Positions 18,931 through 26,255 of a stretch of 64,000 nt of DNA are shown here, piece by piece. The notes under the pieces were generated by a model, which saw only the letters and a list, made by a program, of their open reading frames with translations, had not been told where the DNA came from and made no database searches. Location: positions 1 through 64,000 of the forward strand of contig JAEKKX010000022.1 in assembly GCA_019510125.1 (NCBI GenBank), read 5' to 3'. The first letter of the stretch is position 1. Each line of letters opens with the position of its first letter. The translations under genes were made by a program, and so were the position numbers. This stretch comes from Lysobacterales bacterium. Its GTDB lineage: Bacteria; Pseudomonadota; Gammaproteobacteria; Xanthomonadales; Xanthomonadaceae.

Positions 18931-18972
18931 CGTTGTGCGCGCCGCGGGACGCCGGCGCGCGGCGTCGCCCGC

Positions 18973-21354
18973 TCACTGCGCCCGGTGGTAGGCCGGATCG
19001 GCCAGCAGTTCGCGGGTGGGCTGCTGCATCGGCACGTGGCGCAGCGCGGGGCTGTGGCTCGCGGTGAAGCCGCTGCCGCGGTCGGGGACGTACTCGGCCG
19101 AGACCCGGCTGTCGCCGACCCGGCGCAGCGGCGCCTGCCATTGCGCGCGACCCGCGGCGTCCAGCCGCACCGGATCGCCGGCGGGCTTGCCGTCGACCAG
19201 GAACCGCACGCTGCCGCGCGGCACCCCGCGCTGGGCGACGCGCGGCGTCACCTGCGCCAGGAACACGGCGGTGTCGTCGGGCTTGCCGGACACGGTCTCG
19301 AGCAGGCCGGTCATGGTCGCGGCGCGGCGCAGCCGGTCACCGGTCACCGCCGCGCGCGCGAACACCACGTCGCCGGTGGCGGTCACGTCGAACAGGCAGC
19401 CTTTGCGCGCACGCGCATCGGCCACGGGCGCGCAGGCCTTGCGCGCGAGCGCGGCGAAGCGCCGGTTCTCGGGCGGGATTCGCTCCGCCGGGAACGGATC
19501 GACCTTGAAGTCGCCCGGCGATCCGCCTTCGCGATAGTCGAACAGCGTCGTCTCGCGGGTGACGCGCCAGGTGTCGGCGAAGTCCGGACGCGTCCACGCC
19601 TCGCGGTCGAGCATGCCCATCAGGCCTTCGGTCGCCGGCGTGTGGTAGACGTGAACGTCGATGTACCACTGCTTCTGCGCGGCCCACCAGTTCGAGGTCG
19701 CGATCAGCGTGCTGCCGTCGGGGAAGTCGACCGTGAGCACGTTGTTCGGCGTGCGCTGCACGCGGCCGCCGCCGGACAGGTCGAGGCCACCCGCCGGCAC
19801 CGTCACCTCGCCGCCGTCGATGCGCACCTGCAGGCCCGCCGGATCGGGCACGCCGTCCAGGCGCGGCTGCCAGGTCACGCGGTGCTTGCCGACGCGCGAC
19901 GCCAACGCGGTGTTGACGCTGACCCACGGCGCCGAGGGCACCGGCGTCTGCCGGGTCTGGATTTCCAGTCCGCCGGGCTCACGCAGCGCGACGAATTCGC
20001 CGCCGACCTGGAAGTCGTAGTGCACGCCGTCGACGGTGGTGATGTGCGGATCGCCGTCGTTGATGCCGTCGTTGAGCGAACCGTAGTGCAGCAGTTCGTT
20101 CGGCGAGCCGGCGCCGGGACTGCCGACGCCGCCCCAGCCCGGAGTGACGGAAAACACGTTGTCCGCGGCATGGATCGCCGCCAGCACCATGGCCGGCGTC
20201 GCCATCGGATGGGTCTGCAGGTAGCGCGCCGCGACCCCGGCCACGTGCGGCGCCGCCATCGAGGTGCCCGACTTGGTCGCCGTGGCGCTGTCGCTGGCGA
20301 TGCCCGCGGACAGCGTGTTCACGCCCGGCGCGAACAGATCGAGGCAGGTGCCGAAGTTCGAGAAGCCGGCGCGCGCGTCGTTGTTCGGGTCGACGGCGCC
20401 CACGGTGATCGCGGCGGGAACGCGGGCGGGCGACCAGTTGCAGGCACTGTTGCTGTCGTTGCCGGCGGCGACGACGTAGACGAAGCCGGCGTTGACCGAG
20501 TTGTTCACCGCGAGATCGAACGTCGGGCTCGCCGGCACCCGGGAACTGATGTTGACGACCGCCGGCCGCACGCCGTTCGCCGTCACCCAGTCCACGCCCG
20601 CGATCAGCGGCGCGAGATAGGTATCGACGCAGTCGCCGGCGCGGACCGGATGCAACGCCACCTGCTTGGCGATGCCGAACGTCGCCCCGCCGATGGTGCC
20701 GGCGACGTGGGTGCCGTGGCTCTGGCAGTCGCCGGTGCCGGCGCCGCCGCTCATGGTGTTGGTGCCGCCCGACACGCGCCCGCCGAACTCGTTGTGGGTC
20801 GCGCGGATGCCGGTGTCGATCACGTAAGCATGCACGCCGGCGCCGGTTTCGCTGTAGGTGTAGCGGTTGTCCAACGGCAGCAGGCGCTCGCTGGTGCGAT
20901 CCAGGCCCGCGGGCGGGCCGACCTGCACCGTGTCGAGCAGGGCGACCTGGTCCGCTTCGATGTAGGCCACGTCCGGCGATGCGCGCAGCGCCTTGAGCGC
21001 GCTGTCCGGCAGCGTCGCACTGAAACCGCGCACCACCGAGGAATAGACGTAGCCGACCTTGCCGCCGAGCGCCGCGACGCGCTCGCGCATGGCGCCCGGC
21101 TGCGCGGCGGCCGTCGTGCCCGGCTTCAGCACGACGATGTACTGCCCGGGGATGCGCCGGGGCGCGTCGGCGTTGATCAGCGGCGCCTGGTCGGGCGGAT
21201 CGGCCGGCGGATTGGCGGGCTGCGCGCCGGCCGGCGCCGTCGGCGCGACGGCGGCGAGTGCGAGCGCGAGGGAAAGGCCCGCGCGTCGCGCGTGGCGGAT
21301 GTCGCGCGCGTCGCCCGACGCGCGCCGTTCGTTGCTGTCCATGAGGCTCTCCAT
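18973..21354 (-). CDS. Secreted S8 subtilase with von Willebrand D-like C-terminal domain
   Basis: The 793-residue protein begins with a signal peptide ([21 protein letters not shown]). An I9-type inhibitor propeptide follows ([12 protein letters not shown] to about 140), then a proteinase K-like catalytic domain with Asp180 (VIDTG), His213 (HGTHVAG) and Ser365 (GTSMAAPH). Residues from about 433 ([12 protein letters not shown]) look like a von Willebrand factor type D domain, and the last 110 residues resemble an Ig-like repeat ([14 protein letters not shown]). The start is ATG 21354 or 21342. An open frame continues to 23067 but only as antisense of the next genes. Extracellular proteases of this sort are common in predatory or saprophytic Xanthomonadaceae. 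The D-like domain after the catalytic domain is the unusual part. Confidence 0.9.
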   Translation of the reverse strand: MESLMDSNERRASGDARDIRHARRAGLSLALALAAVAPTAPAGAQPANPPADPPDQAPLINADAPRRIPGQYIVVLKPGTTAAAQPGAMRERVAALGGKVGYVYSSVVRGFSATLPDSALKALRASPDVAYIEADQVALLDTVQVGPPAGLDRTSERLLPLDNRYTYSETGAGVHAYVIDTGIRATHNEFGGRVSGGTNTMSGGAGTGDCQSHGTHVAGTIGGATFGIAKQVALHPVRAGDCVDTYLAPLIAGVDWVTANGVRPAVVNISSRVPASPTFDLAVNNSVNAGFVYVVAAGNDSNSACNWSPARVPAAITVGAVDPNNDARAGFSNFGTCLDLFAPGVNTLSAGIASDSATATKSGTSMAAPHVAGVAARYLQTHPMATPAMVLAAIHAADNVFSVTPGWGGVGSPGAGSPNELLHYGSLNDGINDGDPHITTVDGVHYDFQVGGEFVALREPGGLEIQTRQTPVPSAPWVSVNTALASRVGKHRVTWQPRLDGVPDPAGLQVRIDGGEVTVPAGGLDLSGGGRVQRTPNNVLTVDFPDGSTLIATSNWWAAQKQWYIDVHVYHTPATEGLMGMLDREAWTRPDFADTWRVTRETTLFDYREGGSPGDFKVDPFPAERIPPENRRFAALARKACAPVADARARKGCLFDVTATGDVVFARAAVTGDRLRRAATMTGLLETVSGKPDDTAVFLAQVTPRVAQRGVPRGSVRFLVDGKPAGDPVRLDAAGRAQWQAPLRRVGDSRVSAEYVPDRGSGFTASHSPALRHVPMQQPTRELLADPAYHRAQ

Positions 21355-21579
21355 GTGCTGTCGCTGGGATTCCGCGGTCGTTGAATGTCCCCGGCGCGTC
21401 TGTCCGCGGATCGCGGGCGCCGGCGGATCGGGCGGCGAAACCGGCGCACCCGGATCCGGTGCGTGCGCGGCCTCCCGCCTGCGTCCAAGCCAACGCCCAA
21501 GCCCGCACGGAACGGACACGGCGCGCGGACGCGGGGAAACGCTGGGGAAATCGCGAGCGAAACGCGGGCGCTCTCGGGC

Positions 21580-21585
21580 TAGACT
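21580..21585 (+). promoter_or_regulatory. Possible -10 element (TAGACT) before the ADP-ribosylglycohydrolase gene
   Basis: GGGCTAGACT lies about 50 bp before the GTG start in a 282-bp divergent region shared with the subtilase. No clear -35 box is seen. A similar CTAGACT lies before the gene at 43609. Confidence 0.3.
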
Positions 21586-21636
21586 CCGCGACGAACGGTC
21601 CCGCATCGGAGGCCGCCGCCGCATCCGGAGTGCGTT

Positions 21637-22590
21637 GTGCCGCCGACCATCGATGTCGTCGATCGCCTTTCCCGCCGCAGCGACCGCATCGCCGCCGGCC
21701 TCGTCGGCCTGCTCGTCGGCGACGCGCTCGGCGTGCCCTACGAATTCAATCCGCCGGAGCGGATTCCACCGGCATCGCAGATCGAATACGCGCCGCCGCC
21801 GGGTTTCGATCGCTCGCACAAGGGCGTGCCGCCGGGCACGTGGTCGGACGACGGCGCACAGGCGCTTTGCCTGCTGGCGTCGTTGCTCGAATGCGATCGA
21901 CTCGACCTCGCCGACTTCGCACGGCGCCTCGTGCGCTGGTACGACGACGGCTATCTCGCCGTCGACGGCCACGTGTTCGACATCGGCATCACCACCGCGC
22001 AGGCGATCCGCGCGGTGAAGGGCGGCGAAGCGCCGGAACGCGCCGGTCCCGACGGCGTCAACAGCAACGGCAACGGCTCGCTGATGCGCGTGCTGCCGCT
22101 GGCGCTGTGGCATCGCGGCGACGACGCGGCGCTCGTGCGCGACGCCCGCGCGCAATCGCTGGTCACCCACGGCCACCTGCGCGCGCAACTGTGCTGCGCG
22201 CTCTACTGCCTGTGGGCGCGCCGGCTGCTCGACGACGTGGACGCGCCCTGGGACGACGCCGTGCGCACGCTGCGCGCGCTGATCGCCGACGAACCGGCCG
22301 CGATCGAGGAACTGGAATGGTCGATCCGCCCCGACGACCCGCCGATCGGCGAAGGCAGCGGCTACGTCGTCGACTCCCTGCGCTCGGCCCGCTGGGCCGT
22401 CGAAGCCCCCGATTTCGAGAGCGCCGTGCGCCGCGCCATCCGCCTCGGCCACGACACCGACACCACCGCCTGCATCGCCGGCGGGATCGCGGGGCTGATG
22501 CACGGGACGGACGGGATTCCGGCGCGGTGGCGGGAGGGGTTGCGGGGCCGGGACCTGTACCGGCCGCTGCTCGCCGGACTGGCCGGATGA
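21637..22590 (+). CDS. ADP-ribosylglycohydrolase (ARH/DraG family)
   Basis: The 317-residue protein belongs to the all-helical, dinuclear Mg2+ family that removes ADP-ribose from proteins or related compounds. Visible motifs are GLLVGDALGVPYEF near 23, the metal-binding GTWSDDGAQALCL near 67, the GSLMRVLPLAL segment near 147 and the C-terminal GHDTDTTACIAGGIAGLMHG with its Asp-x-Asp pair. No signal peptide is seen. GTG 21637 is the best start. It is divergent from the subtilase and stands alone. A known partner transferase (such as DraT) is not nearby, so the substrate is unclear. Confidence 0.88.
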   Translation: MPPTIDVVDRLSRRSDRIAAGLVGLLVGDALGVPYEFNPPERIPPASQIEYAPPPGFDRSHKGVPPGTWSDDGAQALCLLASLLECDRLDLADFARRLVRWYDDGYLAVDGHVFDIGITTAQAIRAVKGGEAPERAGPDGVNSNGNGSLMRVLPLALWHRGDDAALVRDARAQSLVTHGHLRAQLCCALYCLWARRLLDDVDAPWDDAVRTLRALIADEPAAIEELEWSIRPDDPPIGEGSGYVVDSLRSARWAVEAPDFESAVRRAIRLGHDTDTTACIAGGIAGLMHGTDGIPARWREGLRGRDLYRPLLAGLAG

Positions 22591-22592
22591 CG

Positions 22593-22635
22593 CCGGCGGC
22601 GGCCGGCCGTCCACCCGCGGCCGGCCCGCCGCCGG
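22593..22635. terminator. Strong GC hairpin after the ADP-ribosylglycohydrolase gene
   Basis: Two 17-18 bp arms of CCGGCGGCGG(G)CCGGCCG pair with one bulge just after the stop codon. There is no T run, so it may act as an RNA-stabilising or weak termination structure. Confidence 0.5.
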
Positions 22636-22759
22636 CCGGCTTCCGAAAAAAATCGTGGTCGATTGTCGAAAGGGCGCCCCCGGGCGTGTCATCCCATCAG
22701 GAAAGGCCGAAATGCACGGGCATGCCGCCCGGCCGGCGTTCCGACAGGAGACCTGATCC

Positions 22760-23218
22760 ATGACCGTTTCGACCTTCGCGACGCCCGCGACGCCCCGGCC
22801 CGCCCGCAGCCGCCTGCCGCTTGCGGCCGGCCTGCTGGGCGTCGCCTGGAACCTCTTCGGCGTGGTCCAGTGGGCGTTGTCGCTGGGCGCCACCCCGGAA
22901 TCGCTGATGGGCGGCGGCCTGACCCGCGCCCAGGCCGATCTGTATCTTTCGCTGCCGCCGTGGATGACGCTGGCGTTCGCCGTCGGCGTGTTCGGCGGAC
23001 TGCTCGGCAGCGTCGCGCTGCTGCTGCGCAGGCGCTCGGCGGCGCCGATCCTCGGCCTCTCGCTCACGGCCTATGGCGTGCTGTTCGCCGGCGACGCGGC
23101 GCTGGGCCTGTTCGCCGCCATCCCGCACCAGCTCGCGATCCTGTCGATCGTGGTCGCGATCGCGATCGCGCTCTACGCGATCGCCCGGCGCACCCGCGCC
23201 GAAGGCGGCCTGCGCTGA
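22760..23218 (+). CDS. Small integral membrane protein of unknown function
   Basis: I do not recognise a defined family with certainty. The 152-residue product has four hydrophobic segments (about 20-42, 67-87, 95-112 and 118-142) and a short basic C-terminus, giving a four-helix membrane protein. The second loop (GLTRAQADLYLSLPPW) resembles small membrane proteins often found in Xanthomonadaceae. It precedes the YCII/sigma factor pair by 87 bp in the same direction and might share regulation with it. Confidence 0.65.
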   Translation: MTVSTFATPATPRPARSRLPLAAGLLGVAWNLFGVVQWALSLGATPESLMGGGLTRAQADLYLSLPPWMTLAFAVGVFGGLLGSVALLLRRRSAAPILGLSLTAYGVLFAGDAALGLFAAIPHQLAILSIVVAIAIALYAIARRTRAEGGLR

Positions 23219-23305
23219 TCCTGCCGTTCCACGATCGCAGCTTCGATCCCGCGTCATCCACACGTCGTACCGCTCGCCCTTGCCGACACCCAACGAGGAG
23301 GCTCC

Positions 23306-23671
23306 ATGCAATTCATGCTGATGTTCAACGAACCCGCGGACGGCTTCGACCGCCGCCAGGACCACGCCGACACCGCCGCCTACTGGGGCGCGTGGAACGC
23401 CTTCATCGGCGCCATGTCCGAGGCCGGCATCATCGTCCGCGGCGACGCCCTGCTGCCGCCGCACACCGCCTCGACCGTGCGCGTCCGCGACGGCCGGCGA
23501 TCGGTGCAGGACGGTCCGTTCGCCGACGCCAAGGAACAGCTCGGCGGCTACTTCGTGATCGAGGTGCCGGACCTCGACACCGCCCTCGACTGGGCCGCGC
23601 GTTCGCCTTCGGCGCTCGAGGCCGCCGTCGAAGTGCGTCCGGTGCTGCAGATGGCCCCGCCGGCGCCATGA
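23306..23671 (+). CDS. YCII-related (DGPF domain) protein
   Basis: This 121-residue protein starts MQFMLMFNEP and contains the name-giving DGPFADAKEQLGGYFVIE segment, the hallmark of DGPF/YCII proteins, which have a ferredoxin-like fold. Such genes are regularly paired with ECF42 sigma factors, and here the stop overlaps the sigma factor start by 4 bp (ATGA). A GAGGAG ribosome-binding site lies before the ATG. The biochemical function is not established. By context it is likely a target or partner of the sigma factor. Confidence 0.88.
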   Translation: MQFMLMFNEPADGFDRRQDHADTAAYWGAWNAFIGAMSEAGIIVRGDALLPPHTASTVRVRDGRRSVQDGPFADAKEQLGGYFVIEVPDLDTALDWAARSPSALEAAVEVRPVLQMAPPAP

Positions 23672-24879
23672 GCGAAACGGCCACCCGCGCGGCCGAACGC
23701 GCCGCGCGGGTCTCCTACGGTCGCATCCTCGCGATCCTGGCGTCGCGCACGCGCGACATCGCCGCGGCCGAAGACGCGCTGGCCGAGGCCTTCCTCGCCG
23801 CGCTGCGGAGCTGGCCCGTCCACGGCACGCCCGACCATCCCGACGCGTGGCTGCTGACCGTGGCCCGCAACCACATGCGCAACGTCCACCGCCATCGGGC
23901 CGTGGCCGAAGCAGCCGTCGCCGACCTGCTGCAGTCGACCGACGAAGCCGCGCCCGAGACGGACACGCTGCCCGACGAGCGCCTGAAACTGCTGTTCGTC
24001 TGCGCGCATCCCGCGATCGACCCGGCGATCCGCACCCCGCTGATGCTGCAGGTCGTGCTCGGGCTGGACGCCGCGCAGGTCGGCCGCGCCTTCCTGGTCG
24101 CACCGACGACGATGGGCCAGCGCCTGGTGCGCGCCAAGGCCAAGATCCGCGACGCGGGCCTGCGCTTCGAGGTCCCCTCGACCGACGACATGCCGGACCG
24201 CCTGGCCGACGTGATGGAAGCGGTCTACGCGGCGTACGGCGCCGCCTGGGACGGCATCGCCGGCGCGGACGAGGCCGCGCCCGAACTGGGTGAAGAAGCC
24301 CTCTTCCTCGGCCGCCTGCTGGTCGGGCTGCTGCCGGACGAACCCGAGCCCAAAGGCCTGCTGGCCCTGATGCTGTACTGCGAATCCCGCCGCGCCGCCC
24401 GGCGCGACGCCGACGGCCGCTTCGTGCCGCTGGCGGCGCAGGATCCCCGCCGCTGGAACGCCGGCATGATCGTGGAGGCCGAAGGCCTGCTCACCGCGGC
24501 CGCCCGCAACGCCCGCTTCGGCCGCTTCCAGTGCGAAGCGGCGATCCAGTCCGTCCACGCCCAGGCGGCGATCACCGGTCGGGTCGAACACGCCGCGCTG
24601 GCGACGCTCTACGGCCTGCTCGCCGCCCGCTGTCCCAGCATCGGCGCCAGCGTCGGCCGGGCCGCCGCGCAGTGCGAGGCCGGCCAGCCCGACACGGCCA
24701 GGGCGACGCTCGACGCCCTGCCCGAACGCGATGTCGCCGGCTACCAGCCGTACTGGGTCACCCGCGCCCGCGTGCTCCGCGCGCTGGGCGACGACGCCGC
24801 CGCTGAGCACGCCCTGCGCACCGCGATCGGCCTGACCTCGGACCCGGCCGTGCGCGCGTTCCTGACGGCACGGTCGTAG
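23668..24879 (+). CDS. ECF42-type sigma factor with C-terminal TPR-like extension
   Basis: The 403-residue protein has a sigma-2 region (YGRILAILASRTRDIAAAEDALAEAF), the RNHMRNVHRHRA stretch, and a sigma-4 region (TPLMLQVVLGLDAAQVGRAFLV, then TMGQRLVRAKAKI). About 220 additional residues form a helical DUF6596/TPR-like domain (LLALMLYCESRRAARRD). This long C-terminus and the coupled DGPF gene identify group ECF42, which lacks a classical anti-sigma factor and is thought to be controlled by its own extension. No anti-sigma gene follows, in agreement with this. Confidence 0.9.
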   Translation: MSETATRAAERAARVSYGRILAILASRTRDIAAAEDALAEAFLAALRSWPVHGTPDHPDAWLLTVARNHMRNVHRHRAVAEAAVADLLQSTDEAAPETDTLPDERLKLLFVCAHPAIDPAIRTPLMLQVVLGLDAAQVGRAFLVAPTTMGQRLVRAKAKIRDAGLRFEVPSTDDMPDRLADVMEAVYAAYGAAWDGIAGADEAAPELGEEALFLGRLLVGLLPDEPEPKGLLALMLYCESRRAARRDADGRFVPLAAQDPRRWNAGMIVEAEGLLTAAARNARFGRFQCEAAIQSVHAQAAITGRVEHAALATLYGLLAARCPSIGASVGRAAAQCEAGQPDTARATLDALPERDVAGYQPYWVTRARVLRALGDDAAAEHALRTAIGLTSDPAVRAFLTARS

Positions 24880-24949
24880 GCCGGAACATCGATCGGGCGT
24901 CCTTTCGCGAACCATGCGCAGGGCGCAGGGCCTCCGGCCCGCGCGAGGC

Positions 24950-25816
24950 TCATCCCGAAACCGGAGGGGCTTCGCAGGCCACCAGATGCCCCCACACCCC
25001 GGCCAGCGAGACGAGGTCCTGGCGGTTGTGGTCGACGACGCGGCGGAGGTCGCGGGCGGAGCCGCCGCGGAGGTAGCGCAGCCAGGCGGCAGGCGCCTCG
25101 CTGCCGGGCAGATCGTCCTCGCGGACGATGCCGAGGACGCGGCGTTCGATCGTCGCGAGGCGGCAGTTCTCCCAGCGGCCGCGGTAGCGGCGGCGGACCG
25201 GATGCAGCAGATCGACGTGGTCGCAGGCGGGCAGCGGGTTGGCCATGCGCGCCAGGCGGTAGCGGGCGGCCAGCAGCGGCGCGTCGTAGCTGCGGCCGTT
25301 GTAGCTGGCGAGCACGGTGCCGGACGACAGCGTCTCGGCGAAGGCGGCCAGCAGGTCGCGCTCGGCGGCCATCGCGGTGAGGTACCACTGGCGCACGCAC
25401 AGGCCGGCGTCGGTCCAGCGCGCGGCGCCGATCATGAAGGCGCGGGTGCCGGTGCCGCCGGCGAGGCCGGTGGTCTCGGTGTCGAAGAACAGCACGTCGG
25501 CGGTGGCGATGTCGTCGTCGCGCCGGGCGAACCCCAGCGGCATGCGTGCGGGCAGCGGATCCCAGGGCTGCAGCGATTCGATCAGGCGCAGTCCCGGCGC
25601 GATCTCCTCGCCCGTGAGCGCGCGATCGTGCGCGTCGGGCACGGGTCGGGTGAGCGCAGGCGCGCGCACGCGCAGCAGCCGGCGCAGATCGTCGATGGTC
25701 TGCGCGGGCGTCGCGCGCGGCGCGGCCACGGTCACCGCCGCGCGCGGGGCAGAAGCCTCCTGCCCCGCCTGCCGGCGCAGCGTGCGCAGGCGATCAAGCG
25801 TGGCGGCCTGCGTCAT
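24950..25816 (-). CDS. RNase H-like exonuclease, MrfB/YprB-like
   Basis: The 288-residue protein has a DEDD-type exonuclease fold: VLFFDTETTGLAGG gives the first Asp-Glu pair, LASYNGRSYDAPLL the second motif, and VVDHNRQDLVSL the last Asp. YprB/MrfB of Bacillus subtilis is this type of nuclease and works with helicase MrfA (YprA) in removing mitomycin C adducts independently of UvrABC. The matching helicase gene lies upstream on the same strand. ATG 25816 is the start; the frame upstream to 26359 runs only through repeat DNA. A 439-bp repeat block separates it from the helicase, which is odd for an otherwise operonic pair. Confidence 0.83.
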   Translation of the reverse strand: MTQAATLDRLRTLRRQAGQEASAPRAAVTVAAPRATPAQTIDDLRRLLRVRAPALTRPVPDAHDRALTGEEIAPGLRLIESLQPWDPLPARMPLGFARRDDDIATADVLFFDTETTGLAGGTGTRAFMIGAARWTDAGLCVRQWYLTAMAAERDLLAAFAETLSSGTVLASYNGRSYDAPLLAARYRLARMANPLPACDHVDLLHPVRRRYRGRWENCRLATIERRVLGIVREDDLPGSEAPAAWLRYLRGGSARDLRRVVDHNRQDLVSLAGVWGHLVACEAPPVSG

Positions 25817-25829
25817 CCTCGCCCCCTCT

Positions 25830-26198
25830 CCCCAACCCCTCTCCCACGAGGGGAGAGGCACGCAAAGCAAACGCCGCCGCAGACCCCGCGCCTTCCTTCT
25901 CCCCGCAAGCGGGGAGAAGGTGCCCGAAGGGCGGATGAGGGGCGAAGCGCGGCAAGCGCAGGCGCAACCGCCTCCCTCTCCCCAACCCCTCTCCCGCGAG
26001 GGGAGAGGGGCTCGGCACCGGCTCCGGCCACCGCCCTCTCCCCGACCCCTCTCCCGCGAGGGGAGAGGGGCTCGACACCGGCTCCGGCCACGACCCCGCG
26101 CTTTCCTTCTCCCCGCAAGCGGGGAGAAGGTGCCCGAAGGGCGGATGAGGGGCGAAGCGCGGCAAGCGCAGGCGCAACCGCCGTCCTCTCCCCAACCC
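25830..26198. repeat. Repeat block between the MrfA- and MrfB-like genes
   Basis: An 89-bp unit occurs at 25882-25970 and again at 26092-26180 with one mismatch. Between them a 60-bp unit is repeated in tandem (about 25972-26031 and 26032-26091) with few differences. Each 60-bp unit holds the hairpin CCTCTCCCGCGAGGGGAGAGG, and each 89-bp unit holds CTTCTCCCCGCAAGCGGGGAGAAG. All frames through it are open because of composition, not coding. It fills most of the 439-bp gap between the two genes. Confidence 0.85.
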
Positions 26199-26255
26199 CT
26201 GAGCGCGGCTTGAAGTCCGCCTCGTGCCGGACCCTGCGCCTTCCTGCCATGCGAC

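Noticed and set aside
21387-23067. Giant subtilase extension to 1364 residues
   Set aside because: The part upstream of 21354 is antisense to the ADP-ribosylglycohydrolase and membrane protein genes and precedes a clear signal peptide.
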